A stretch of 64,000 nucleotides of DNA from Sphaerolaimus hirsutus. Taxonomy: Eukaryota > Nematoda > Chromadorea > Monhysterida > Sphaerolaimidae. Positions 23,377 to 34,379 of this stretch are shown piece by piece. Under the pieces are notes generated by a model, which was not told where the DNA came from, searched no databases, and saw nothing but the letters and a program-made list of their open reading frames with translations. Where the stretch lies: contig OZ038452.1 of NCBI GenBank assembly GCA_964036195.1, positions 4,086,704 through 4,150,703 of the forward strand, in the 5' to 3' direction. The translations under genes were made by a program, and so were the position numbers. Position 1 is the stretch's first letter. Each line of letters starts with the position of its first letter.

Positions 23377-24956
23377 TGTGACTGAATGACGGCCCGCAGT
23401 GCACAGGGAAGTCACAGTGAACGTGCAGTTCGCTGTGCACTGCAATTCCGCCAACGAAGCCGCAGCCCCAGGACGGTACGCCCGAATGGACACTACTGCG
23501 GCCATGACTTTATTAAGTATTTTTCTTTTCCGTTAATTACGTAATTACTTCCCGTGTGATGTTAATTTTTTCATTTCCTGTTTTATTAATTAAGCTAATT
23601 AAGTTACCCGCATTTTTAGTTAATTAAGTGATTACTTTCGTTTTCTAAATGCACTTCCCAATATGTAATTTCAAATGTTAATTCCTTTTTTCGGTTTTTA
23701 TCAAGTCTACATATTTGGTCAAAAGGGTGCAGTGTCTGGGAATGGGTTAGAAAAGCTTTGAAGTTTCCTGTTAAGCTAAAAGGTGTCGACTCTGTTAAAC
23801 ACCTTGGCGCCCCGATAGATAACATTCAGAAAATTCCCCGACCAAGTGCAATTTTTATTTAGGACTAGGTAATGGGTGGAAAAGTGGCTAAACGGCAATT
23901 ATTGTCGACATGCGACTGCAAGACACATGCAGAGCACAGTTTACAGTGAAGAGCACAGCAGTGCCGATTAATTATTCCCATCACCCAGGGTGATTGGTGA
24001 ACTCATAAGTGCTAGTGTCTTTGTAGCGTGTGTTCAGGCCCAAAGCTCCAACCCTTACCCGGCAATGCAATAACCTTGAACAAACCCCCGCAAATGAGCG
24101 TTCTTTCTGTGGCCTTGGTCGGGCGCGCTATAAAATATTTTTCACCTAAAGGGGCGCAGGTTGATAACACGTGTCACACCACCTGGTCTAAAATGTACCG
24201 TAACCCCTGAATAGAAACCCAGTTTAGGACACTCACCTATGAGATAATTTGTATTTTAATTGCGTCATTGTTAATTACAGTTACTTCACGTTTGGTTTAA
24301 TTCACGTTTGCATCCTTTTATTTAATTATTTACTTTCCCGCATTTAATTAATTTGCTTGTGCCTTGTACGTTACGTTAATAGTTTTCCAGTGATCATTGA
24401 TTTCGCCTTATAATTCTCTCATTATGGTTAATTGTTGTGTCTCAGATTTGGTATTCATTTCTATTATGGTAGATTTTTGGTGAGTATAAAACGCGCTGAT
24501 TTTACATTTTTTCACCCACTAGAGGCTATACGACTCACTTGAGCTATTGTGAAATTGACTCTGATTATATTGCTAAATAAAGTTCCCGTGAATCCAACTT
24601 GGTCCCCCTGAAGCATACTAACTGCTTGAATTTTAATTTGAATTTTATTAATTATGGCTTTATTTTATTAACAAGTAATCGAAGTAAACCGCCGGCTGCA
24701 ATTACGAAAGGGATTGGTAAGTTGCCATGTCCGTCCTCAGGAACTGTCAGGACCCCAAGGGGTACTGGCGCCGTTCCTGATTTGCGTGTAAAATCCCCGT
24801 ACCATAAAAACAAACATTTATCTAATTATGCACGCAATTAAAAGCGCAAAGGGACCAGAATTTACTATTCTCCGCCGCGGCAAATTCGACGAGTGGCATA
24901 TTTTTGTGGTAAAAACGGAAACTAGTAAAATTAGTAAAAACGTAAAATATCTGACA
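23377..24956 (+). repeat. 5' LTR of the Ty3/gypsy-related element
   Basis: The start (TGTGACTGAATGACGG) is set by alignment with the TSD-bounded solo LTR at 36721. The end ..ATCTGACA is fixed by comparison with the 3' LTR. A TATAAA box lies at 24485 and an AATAAA signal at 24576, giving a plausible U3-R-U5 order. Only the part from 23769 onward is also present in the 3' LTR. Confidence 0.65.
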
Positions 24957-24978
24957 ACTGGTAGCGTAGCGAGTGGTT
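24957..24978 (+). promoter_or_regulatory. Putative primer-binding site region
   Basis: The bases immediately after the LTR read ACTGGTAGCGTAGCGAGTGG. The diverged relative has ACTTGGTAGCAGCGAGTG at the same place (34380). Conservation next to the LTR edge supports a primer-binding role. The primer tRNA is not identified. Confidence 0.5.
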
Positions 24979-25071
24979 TCCTAAGCAAGCCATAAAGTTT
25001 TCTGTCTGGGGCGCCTGATCAACGCCTCTACAAAAAACGGCTTCACGGATAACGAATCACCCCAAAGGGAA

Positions 25072-28000
25072 TTGAGATCGAGGGGGCCAGCAAGCTTACA
25101 AGGGGACACCATAGAGCAAGTTTGGCACGCTGCGTTGGAGAAGCAAAAACAAGCACAAAGGCGCGCGCGACAACAACAGGCTGGGCAAGAAGTGGACGCA
25201 CAACTTGCTGCAGCTGAGAGTCAAGCAGAAGACAGTGAGTCGAACAATTTGGTTAACCCTGAAACAGACGCGCCGGAAGCGCTAGAGGAGAGTGAAAGTC
25301 AACGCTGGTCTGGACAGACAGCTAAGGATACACCGGTAATCAGGTTATCAACGGTTGAAGGCGCAGGGCCCGCGCCAGACAGTTTTAGTCAGTGGAAAAC
25401 GCCAGCTGTACCGGCAGCGGCACGGCAGCTAATGTCCAGCGCAGAAGCTGAAGAAGCGCCTGGGACAAGTAGACAAGCTGCAGGAAAGGAAGCAGGAAAG
25501 ACAGGTAAGTGGTCTAAGCTTCAAAAGACATTGGGTTGGAGCGCGGGCAGCTCATCCATATCACCTGGAGTGTGATCGGGTTCTGAAGTCGGTTCAGACG
25601 GATACGTTGGTGACAGCGAGCCTCTAGGGCAGCCGTCGATCCAACGTGATTATCCCTTGATTGCAGCTGAGCTTGGAGCTACTGCAGATCAATTTCCCGT
25701 GATTGAAAATACCGTAGCGGAACTACTGGAGACAGCGGCGCAGAGTGGAGACACTTCCCCGGCGCTGCAGTTAAGCCCACCGAAGAGCACTTTGACGCCG
25801 AGAGACGTGTCAGGCAACAGCAGTCGGAACTTATCGAGCGACCAGTCGAGATCGCAGAGCGCAACTGCAAGGGCCAGACGCCAGTTAATTAAAGCCGAAA
25901 CCTCAAGTAATCCCCCCGTGATAATTATTAGCAGCCCCGCAAGCAGAATGGCGAACAATGGAACGAACCAGACGGCGGGACCGGCGTTAGAAGATAGATA
26001 TGCAAATGTCACTAATGCGGATTTAATTTACCAAGCTACCATAATGGACCTGGACCCGGTGCAATTAACGCCGTCCTGTGCACAATGGACACCCAAAAAA
26101 GCATGTGAAGCTGCAAAGAAATGGGCAAACATGATGAGTCAGGCGAGACCGGTTGGTGCATTTTCACAGAATGGTGAAGCAGGGGACTTGCGCATGGTGG
26201 CACTAATTAAAACTGCTATGAATTTATGGGGAAGTGACCCAGTGGCCGAAGTACCTAGGGTGGAACATTATTTGAGGGAATTCGAAGCGCACCATAGTTT
26301 ACATAGCGACGATGTAGCTGATCTGGCGACGGCGTACCAACAGTATAATCAAGCCCTACAAAATCAGAATGCAACGCTGGGGGGAAATTCACCGGCCAGT
26401 GGACAGCAGCCAATAGTGCTGACCAATGGTCAAGCAGCACCCCTGCAATCATTGACGGCACCAGCGGCGCCCCCGTCGGCAGCTGGAACAAATCAGGTGA
26501 GAACTGTTACGCAGCGACGCGCTCGATCCCGCTCGCCGGCGTCCTCAAGAAGCTCGTCAGCTGCATCTGAAGTGGCAATGCCCACGGCCCCGGGACAAAA
26601 TTGGCAATTAGAACAAAGCAATGCGGCAGTCATTACAGCCCTAGCACAACAATGTGGATATTTTCGCGGCAAACCAAATGAGGGTTTCAGGGAATGGAGA
26701 AGGAGCTGGGACACGGTATGTGACGCGCTGCGCATAAAATTACAGGAGCGGAAGCCGCTGGTAAAATTGTTTTTGAAAGGCAGTGCCAGAGCCATTTTCA
26801 ACACTCGATACAGAGAATTGCGCGACCTGAACTACAAGGACATGATGCAAGCACTGGAGAAGTTCTATGAAAATCCAAATGATAAGCACCATGCGCAGAG
26901 AGAGATTTTTGAGACGCGACAAGGCGCAGATGAGTCGGTACTGGAATGGGCGGTACGTTTGGAAAAATTGATAAAACGCGCCTATCCAGGCATGGGTCAT
27001 GAAAAACAAGGTGACACATGCATGATAAAATTCCATGGAGGACTGAGGAATGAAATTCGGCGCAATGTACCTGTCACGGCTTCTATCACATGGAAAGAAA
27101 TGGTTGACAACGCGCATGCTCAGGAGAGTTTTTTGGAAGCAGAACAGAGCCAGAATAAGGGAGAAAAATCCAAACAGGATGTGGTTGCCAGCGCGACCGA
27201 CAAGGTAATGGACAGGTTGATGGCTCTAAACATGCCCGCCATGGCTGGACTGCCGTCCCAGGCCGACAAGACGTTAGAGACAATGGAACAGAAAATGACT
27301 GAGAGTGTTGCCAAATTTGACTCGGTGCACCAAGAGATAGCGAAGAAATTAGCGCAACTAGGCGCGTTGGAAGGTAAACTTTTGGGATTGAATAGGGACC
27401 CCCCCAAATTGCCCCCATGTAAATTTGACAAAGGATGTTGGGAGTGTGGCTCTGAAGAGCACATCAGATATGAGTGCCCCAAACTCACCCCCGAACAAAG
27501 GGAACAGTACTTTAAAAGGAGCCGCGGCAGCGGAGCATCCAGAGGAAATGGACGCGGGTGCGGCGGAGGACAACGTGGTGGCTATCAGAGAAATGACCAA
27601 GCTCAAGCGATGCAGCCAGGTATGGTGCCCATGCAATATGCATATCCACAGTGGCAACCAGCTCAGCCGATGCCTGTGCAGCCAGCGCAGACGGTACAGA
27701 GGGCTGGTGACATGAACATGCAACCGCAGATGATGGCTTATCAAACGCCGCCAGCCAACTGGATGGCTATGGGACCGGATGGGCGCATGCAACAATACAA
27801 CATGCAACCAGTACAGGTAAGTAACCCCCACGTAGAGTCGCTGAACCCCACACGAGTGACCAGTACGACTGGAATGACCATGCGGGTGCGCGAAGATGAT
27901 CGCTGCATGATGATACGTCCCGTTAATAAATTAATCCCTGTGATGCAAGGTTTGGAATTAGAAGCAGAGGAACCTGACGAATTGGTACCAGAGTCACCCG

Positions 28001-28728
28001 AAGAACCGCAGCGCACTACGGGAATGCATGTGCTCGCGCAAGAGCGTGAATTCTGGATCAAACCATGGGCATACATGCGAACCGAAAAGGGTTACTTGTT
28101 TCAAACTACCTGGTTGGCCTTTTTACGCAGGATCGGAATGCATGACTTGAGAGAAACGGACTGTACGCTGTGGCCTAATTGCCCTGCAGACGACCACTCG
28201 GACATGCTGACTGAGGTGCCCCTGGACGTGCTCATGAACATCAGTCTGGACCCGTTTTTGTACGCCACGCCGGCCGCTCTGCCGCCGCGTACTGGATCCA
28301 GCAACCAAATAGACAGGTATATGGGTTTTCTGTCTACTGAGGAAGGGGTGCGCCCCGCGCCGCGCGCGTACTCAGAACCCCCCTACATGCCCCAGGTCGC
28401 ACAGTCACTGTTTTTTGTATTGGCAGTTGGGTTAATTATAATGGGATTAGCTTTATTACCGGGCGCGGGCGCGACTACCATGCCCTCGTTTCCATTGCTA
28501 TGCAGTGACTTGACGAACCACTACGATTTATACACGTACCCCCCTACCAAATTGCACGGCCATTGTAGACACTACGGCGTCATTAGAACGGCCACGAAAA
28601 TTGACACTGACAATCTACAAGCGAAATATGGTAGAATATCGTGCGGCAGCGCACAGGTGTGTGGCCTCTACCAGAACTGCAAGGACGTATCAGAACTTCT
28701 GGGGCGACGTCACGTTGGAAAAGTTTGA
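25072..28728 (+). CDS. Gag polyprotein (Retrotrans_gag core, CCHC knuckle) fused in frame to an env-like start
   Basis: One reading frame runs from at least 25072 to 28728, broken only by a TGA at 25573-25575; the second part has its first ATG at 25657. The acidic, Q/A-rich first part lacks an ATG and ends beside a GTAAGTGG donor-like site (25505). The second part, 1023 codons, has the Retrotrans_gag core at residues ~330-480 (CGYFRGKPNEGFREW, GSARAIFNTRY), a coiled region, and a CX2CX4HX4C knuckle near residue 594. From ~920 a hydrophobic signal-like segment (SLFFVLAVGLIIMGLALL) begins the glycoprotein. A CAG|GTAAGT donor at 27817 lies between knuckle and signal segment, so env-like products may come from splicing. 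Confidence 0.7.
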
Positions 28729-30043
28729 TTCTAACCCCCGATCTGTGGGCGCCGCCGAATGTGAAGGCATGATTAAATATCACAAATGCAATAATGGGCC
28801 CATGACCCCTGTGAGTGATCTGGACAACGCATGGGACACTCAATACCCCACCAATGTTAGCTACTCAGGACATGGATTGTACTGTTGCAAATGGGTGAGT
28901 GAAACGATGCCACACTGTGGGCTGTTTCGCGGGGAAGTACGAATGAGATATGGAGCCAACACCATGCAAAGCACGCTGGGTGAGGTCAGCAAGTGCACAA
29001 CAGGTCGAACACAGGTCGAAACAGCAGAACAAACCATGCGTGCACAGGCCGTAGCCAACTGCAAGAATGTGCAACACTTCCAAGAATTTGTGCGCCTGGC
29101 TATGAGTGAACATGCAACTACGACAGCCCGCTGGTACATGAATGATAATGAAATAATTGCTAAACCTGCGCCGGACGGATTTTTGGTTCACAAATGTTTC
29201 GCGGTAAAAACATACGAGATAATGAAAGAGGAAAAGTCCCCAGAATGTTATGAAACAGTACCTGTGCAAGTTCGTGTGCATGGGCAGAATGTGACGTTAC
29301 ACATGAACAGGTTAACAAACATTTTGCACTTTCAAGCGATCCCGGGATCATGCACCAATGCGCACAATCGTGTGGTAATGTTAAATGGACAATGGTACAG
29401 ATACCTGCCGGAGGTAGGCGGCCTGGAACACTTACCCATGTATAACACACACAGTTTCCCGCAGAAATGGCAACAGGAAAAGGTTAAGGATGTGCATCAT
29501 CAGATTTTTGCCGCCACGACCATGTACAATTTGTCAGAATTATTGCCGACGACCACCCTAAATGACGTATGGCATGCATATTCAATTGTGCGGCAAATTA
29601 CGCAGGGGGCGGAGCCGAAGGTGGAATCACACATGCAAAGGCATCGAACCTTGGCAAAATCGGTATTGGCGCTGGGATGGTGGGATTTTGACACCTGGCG
29701 CACCTGGCTACAAGTATGGATTTACCTGATATGTGCACTAGTCACCATGCAATATTTACTAGCCGCGCTCATGGCTGCAGCGCCGGAAATGGCCGTGACT
29801 TTGGTGAACCGGGCAAAGGAAAAAATCAGAAAACGACCAAAGACAGAAGAAAAGTCAAATATCATCGTCGAACTGGCTGAGGACCGCCCTAGCGAACAGG
29901 TAAAGGTAAGAACGGTAATTAACCCATGCGTGGGAATGCCAAATGGCATGCCCGCACTCACGGGCGCGCGTCGTTTTCCCGCTATACAATACAGTATCAA
30001 CAGAAAATGTGATCTGGAAGAAGAATCAGAAAGGTATGCATGA
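28400..30043 (+). pseudogene. Envelope-like transmembrane glycoprotein, one frameshift
   Basis: A signal-anchor-like segment (~28405-28465, in the gag frame) is followed by a cysteine-rich ectodomain that continues in the next frame from about 28695. There are at least a dozen cysteines, sequons such as NVS, NVT and NLS, and tryptophan/tyrosine-rich stretches. A hydrophobic segment (WIYLICALVTMQYLLAALM, ~29715) precedes a basic tail (RAKEKIRKRPK), the topology of a type I membrane glycoprotein. I cannot place it in a fusion-protein class. It ends with ATGA shared with the start of the protease frame. The frame change near 28695 disrupts it unless the host ribosome shifts there. Confidence 0.6.
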
Positions 30044-30585
30044 TCACTTTCTCGACGGAAGAAAGAGATAACATACATCAAGTAGCCAATCGACGTGAAG
30101 AAATTGTGCATGTGTATTACAGCCCGTCCATTACCATAACCATCGATGGGAGAGAATATCGAAGGTGTCTACTGGACACAGGCGCCATGCGTTCATTATG
30201 CAACAGAGACGTGTTGATGCGACACAAGGAAAAGGCTACTAAGCATGATGAGGTTTCGCCTATTGGAGCCCTCAGGTGTGCAGCAGACTCGAAACTTTTG
30301 GTATTGGGACAGATGGAAATACCGGTAACGATGGGAAACCACACTTTCGGGATTGTGTTTCAGGCGGTGAATGGATTAGCTGGTGAAATTCTAATTGGCG
30401 CAGATGTCTTGCGGCACATGGTAGTAGACCTACCTGCAAGGGAACTACGGATCCCTACGGCTAACGCGATAATCCCATTTGATAACCCAGACCCGGAAGT
30501 GCAGCAGCGCAGAATTTACGCTATTGTGAATGAAAAGATAGAAATTCTGGCTAGACATGGCGAAATTATCTGCCCCCATGGATGA
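30040..30585 (+). CDS. Retropepsin-type aspartic protease
   Basis: 181 codons. The active-site motif LLDTGA lies near residue 45, a flap/hydrophobic region follows, and EILIGADVL near residue 117 matches the second conserved retropepsin motif. This enzyme cleaves the Gag and Pol polyproteins in Ty3/gypsy elements. The start ATG overlaps the stop of the env-like frame (ATGA). Its position after an env-like gene, and not directly after Gag, is unusual. Confidence 0.75.
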   Translation: MITFSTEERDNIHQVANRREEIVHVYYSPSITITIDGREYRRCLLDTGAMRSLCNRDVLMRHKEKATKHDEVSPIGALRCAADSKLLVLGQMEIPVTMGNHTFGIVFQAVNGLAGEILIGADVLRHMVVDLPARELRIPTANAIIPFDNPDPEVQQRRIYAIVNEKIEILARHGEIICPHG

Positions 30586-30913
30586 AAAGTTATTTACTGT
30601 CATGGGATTGGATACGGTAGGCGAACGCTGTGGAGTTATGGCTGCTTCAGCGGCCTATGAAACCAGTGCCCCTGTGTTTCAGGTGAGATGTGCGAATGTA
30701 CAAAATCAGCCTGTAGTGCTACAGGTAGGACAGCGCATTGCAGTGGTCGAGCCAGTGGACTGCGTGCTGAAGGTGAAACCTGGAGACCCCCCCGCTGAAT
30801 GGGTGAAGCAGTGTTATGACAGAGATGTGTGTCGGCAAGTTCAAGCGACTGAACCTCCCCCCAAAGTCGCCGAAGACAAATTAGGACCCCCACTGCAATT
30901 CCTGTTAAGCTAA
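30557..30913 (+). pseudogene. Protease-RT spacer of pol, truncated into the 3' LTR
   Basis: It is offset from the protease frame at a C-run near 30572. It encodes a beta-rich stretch (VQNQPVVLQVGQRIAVVEPV) like the segment between protease and RT in Ty3/gypsy Pol. The frame then runs into LTR sequence and stops at 30911-30913. RT, RNase H and integrase are missing; the junction with LTR interior sequence is at about 30899. Confidence 0.6.
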
Positions 30914-32101
30914 AAGGTGTCGACTCTGTTAAACACCTTGGCGCCCCGATAGATAACATTCAGAAAATTCCCCGACCAAGTGCAATTTTTATTTAGGAAT
31001 AGGTAATGGGTGGAAAAGTGGCTAAACGGCAATTATTGTCGACATGCGACTGCAAGACACATGCAGAGCACAGTTTACAGTGAAGAGCACAGCAGTGCCG
31101 ATTAATTATTCCCATCACCCAGGGTGATTGGTGAACTCATAAGTGCTAGTGTCTTTGTAGCGTGTGTTCAGGCCCAAAGCTCCAACCCTTACCCGGCAAT
31201 GCAATAACCTTGAACAAACCCCCGCAAATGAGCGTTCTTTCTGTGGCCTTGGTCAGGCGCGCTATAAAATAATTTTCACCTAAAGGGGCGCAGGTTGATA
31301 ACACGTGTCACACCACCTGCTCTAAAATGTACCGTAACCCCTGAATAGAAACCCAGTTTAGGACACTCACCTATGAGATAATTTGTATTTTAATTGCGTC
31401 ATTGTTAATTACAGTTACTTCACGTTTGGTTTAATTCACGTTTGCATCCTTTTATTTAATTATTTACTTTCCCGCATTTAATTAATTTGCTTGTGCCTTG
31501 TACGTTACGTTAATAGTTTTCCAGTGATCATTGATTTCGCCTTATAATTCTCTCATTACGGTTAATTGTTGTGTCTCAGATTTGGTATTCATTTCTATTA
31601 TGGTAGATTTTTGGTGAGTATAAAACACGCTGATTTTACATTTTTTCACCCACTAGAGGCTATACGACTCACTTGAGCTATTGTGAAATTGACTCTGATT
31701 ATATTGCTAAATAAAGTTCCCGTGAATCCAACTTGGTCCCCCTGAAGCATACTAACTGCTTGAATTTTAATTTGAATTTTATTAATTACGGCTTTATTTT
31801 ATTTACGGCTTATTAACAAGTAATCGAAGTAAACCGCCGGCTGCAATTACAAAAGGGATTGGTAAGTTGCCGTGTCCGTCCTCAGGAACTGTCAGGACCC
31901 CAAGGGGTACTGGCGCCGTTCCTGATTTGCGTGTAAAATCCCTGTACCATAAAAACAAACATTTATCTAATTACGCACGCAATTAAAAGCGCAAAGGGAC
32001 CGGAATTTACAATTCTTCGCCGCGGCAAATTCGACGAGTGGCGTATTTTTGTGGTAAAAACGGAAACTAGTAAAATTAGTAAAAACGTAAAATATCTGAC
32101 A
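30903..32101 (+). repeat. 3' LTR, lacking its first ~390 bp
   Basis: It is near-identical to 23769-24956 but has no counterpart of 23377-23768. It starts inside LTR sequence (TGTTAAGCTAAAAGG) directly after pol-spacer coding sequence. A single deletion from pol into the LTR explains both the missing RT-integrase and the missing LTR start. The LTR ends ..ATCTGACA at 32101. Confidence 0.8.
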
Positions 32102-32278
32102 AAACCACTTTGTCAACTTTGTTTGATTGTTGTTTGATGATTGATTGATCATTGTTTTGTGTAATTATTTTGTGGCCCAAATAGTCTCAAAAGTGTGCTC
32201 TCTATTGGAGACGCCCTTCTATTGGAGACCCACCCTTCAATTTGTAGAAATACAGTAATTGCTGCAGCTAGCCATGGT
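32102..32278. repeat. Partial TA-type element of the AATAGAAGG class
   Basis: TCTATTGGAGACGCCCTTC and GTAGAAATACAG followed by TA match the ends and interior of the elements at 47517-47963 and 50858-51273. Only the right half is present; the LTR element abuts it. Confidence 0.5.
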
Positions 32279-32535
32279 AAAACTTCACAGAGAAGTCTGG
32301 CGATGTGTCGGCAAAGGTGCCGCACTGCTCTGTGAAGATGCCGCCTTACCGCAGCCAGCGCTGCGGTTATCGATGCATGTTCCTGAAGTGAGTGAACATG
32401 TTCATTCATGCTGCGGCCGGAAGTCCACAATCATTGCGCACTGCAGCGCTGCCTGCAGTAGCGGCGGCAACTTCACAGTGCTGCGGCACGTTTGTGTTTG
32501 CAGCTGTCAAACTTCTCTGTGAAGTTATGACGCGC
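32279..32535. repeat. Repeat Y, partner of repeat X
   Basis: It begins AAACTTCACAGAGAAGTC and ends CAAACTTCTCTGTGAAGTT, with GTGTCGGCAAAGGTGCCGC inside. It is homologous to 22873-23100 and flanked by CAATTAGATGTTTGC, which also occurs (inverted) beside X. Confidence 0.5.
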
Positions 32536-32765
32536 CCACTACAGCAATTAGATGTTTGCCTATTCAACAATACTGAGTAATGAAATTTGATGTGAAGAAA
32601 AATTTAAAAAAATCTTCACTAATCATCCCAAAATGTGATTATTTCACATTATAACTACAGTGACTTTACACATGAGCACAGTGATTTAGAACTTATTATT
32701 TAGATCTAGATTTAGGACTTTTGAACTTTTTACTTTGACACATCCAAAATTTTGGTCATAAACTA

Positions 32766-33098
32766 CCGTATTTGCTTGAATAGTACCCCCCCTTGAATAA
32801 TTCCCCCCCTCGAATAATCCCCCCCTGTAAGACGAGTGAGGAAATAATAATTCCCCCCCTCGAATAATCCCCCCCTTAAAGAATTTGCTCAATTTATTGT
32901 GCCCAATTTAAACCAAAAATGGCACGTTTTTGTGTGAATAAAGCAGATTTCATCAAATGAGTTGATAGAAACATGGTTGAAAATGTTGACGAAATAATAA
33001 TTCCGCCCCTCGAATAATTCCCCCCCTCGATTAGTTCCCCCCTCAAAATAGTCTGACAAAATAATAATCCCCCAGGGGGATTATTCAAGCAAATACGG
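32766..33098. mobile_element. TA-type MITE, family C (CCGTATTTGCTTGAATA ends)
   Basis: 333 bp; starts CCGTATTTGCTTGAATAG, ends ATTATTCAAGCAAATACGG, with TA on each side (32764-32765, 33099-33100). The interior has CCCCCCTCGAATAATCC blocks. It is nested in the 12.4-kb hAT-like shell. Confidence 0.75.
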
Positions 33099-33419
33099 TA
33101 GTCTTAGATTTCAACATTTGACAATTTATCATGGACATAACATTTACAGATTTTTCAGCGTGGTTCACACGTGCTTCAAGTAATGCCCACCACGCGTTTC
33201 AAGTTATAAATGAAACACGCATGAAATGTTCATGCGCGTTTCACGTGAACAGTGGAACGCGCTGCGTGATTGGCAGCGCGGTTGACATTTGTGTGAACCG
33301 CGTTCCCGGGCATGGGGAACGCGGTTCACCAATTTGTGAAACGCGTAAGAGCGCGGTTACGCGTTTCGCCCTTAGCGCGGTTCACCAACGGACACCCTGT
33401 CTCACACCAATGTCTTTCA

Positions 33420-34379
33420 ATGTTCATGAGCTTAATCTTTGGCAATTAGTAGACTTATAAATTAGTATTAATTGTAAGCTTGGCTTAATTGTGTAATTAT
33501 CTGTTAAATTGATTACCTCTGATATTTCATGATTTCATGTTTATTCCACTATAATTTCCTTTCACCCCCCTTATGTGTAAATACGCATCGCGCTGCGCTG
33601 TTGAGTATTTTAGATTGTATTTAGTTGAGTAGGAAGTTGTAGGTAATTATGGAAGTGTTTCAATTGTTCTTTGTACATTCATTGTCACTTAAACTAAGCC
33701 CCATGTCGCATGAAGCTAATGTTTGATTTCAGTTATTTGTATTTAGCTGTTACGGCACACTTAGATGATTTAATTAAGTGCGCTTTTTACCGCCCTTTGT
33801 GCCTTACGATTTTATTAAGTGGTTAAATTGATTCGAAAGTGATTACGTGCCTTTTCTGATATTATGCCTTTTTTAGACTTTTTATTCATTCAGATTATGG
33901 TACTTAACTTCGCCTTATAAGTAGCTGAATTGTTGTTTTTAGACACTTACTCAACTTCAAAAATTGATTTTGCTTCGACTCTGCTGCTTAGTGTTCTTCC
34001 ATCGCAATAAAAAATAAACTCTCTTCTAAACTCAACTCGGTAGTATTTTTAGTATTTTACTAAACTTTAGTATTGTTACTAACTGTCTTCCCTTAGTTTG
34101 CCAATTAACAATCACTCTAAATCACTGCGCTGCTTGTGCTAAGTGATACAGGACAGCGTGATCCCCGAGTGGTTCACTGCACGTTCTGCAAAAAACCTGT
34201 CTTCGGACATATTCCCTTAAAATTTACAAACGGCATCATTTACTGGACCTCCGGGCCCAGTGCAGTGCACACCAGAGACAAGCTAGTGGTGAAGTGGAGT
34301 GATAGGGATAGGCAGTGCTACAAAAAACATTTCTGGATTTGTATAGGCAAAAAACAACTGAATACACGGATTCATGACA
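33420..34379 (+). repeat. LTR-like region of a second, diverged env-type retroelement
   Basis: The right edge is fixed by ..TTCATGACA followed by the primer-binding-like ACTTGGTAGCAGCGAGTG, paralleling the element at 24956. It contains TTCGCCTTATAAGTAGC and AATAAAAAATAAACTC as plausible TATA and poly(A) elements. The left edge is not determinable. Confidence 0.45.

Larger units (their letters stand above)
23377..32101 (+). mobile_element. Ty3/gypsy-related LTR element with gag, env-like and protease but no pol core
   Basis: Order: 5' LTR (23377-24956), primer-binding region (from 24957), Gag frame (25072-28728), envelope-like glycoprotein (about 28400-30043), aspartic protease (30040-30585) and its downstream spacer (30557-30913), then a 5'-truncated 3' LTR (30903-32101). 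RT, RNase H and integrase are absent. The two LTRs differ by about 14 substitutions and one 11-bp insertion over ~1.19 kb, so the copy is fairly recent. No TSD was found; the 3' flank (32102-32250) resembles a TA-type element absent from the 5' flank, suggesting rearrangement or recombination. Confidence 0.75.
21010..33399. mobile_element. 12.4-kb composite hAT-like shell with TSD TCTCACAC
   Basis: The left end CAGGCTGTCCGTTGGTGAA (21010) and right end TTCACCAACGGACACCCTG (33399) are inverted copies with two mismatches. Each is flanked directly by TCTCACAC (21002-21009 and 33400-33407). Both ends continue into arrays of AACGCGTTTCAC and GCGCGGTTCA units (21028-21124, 22010-22145, 33160-33398). 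CAGG..CCTG ends with an 8-bp TSD are hAT hallmarks. The interior is filled by later insertions: a GGCGCC-rich hAT, a Harbinger-like element, the env-carrying LTR element and a TA-type element. No transposase is visible. Confidence 0.75.

Noticed and set aside
26255..27831. Antisense frames across the gag gene
   Set aside because: They are shadows of the well-supported plus-strand Gag frame and have no domains.
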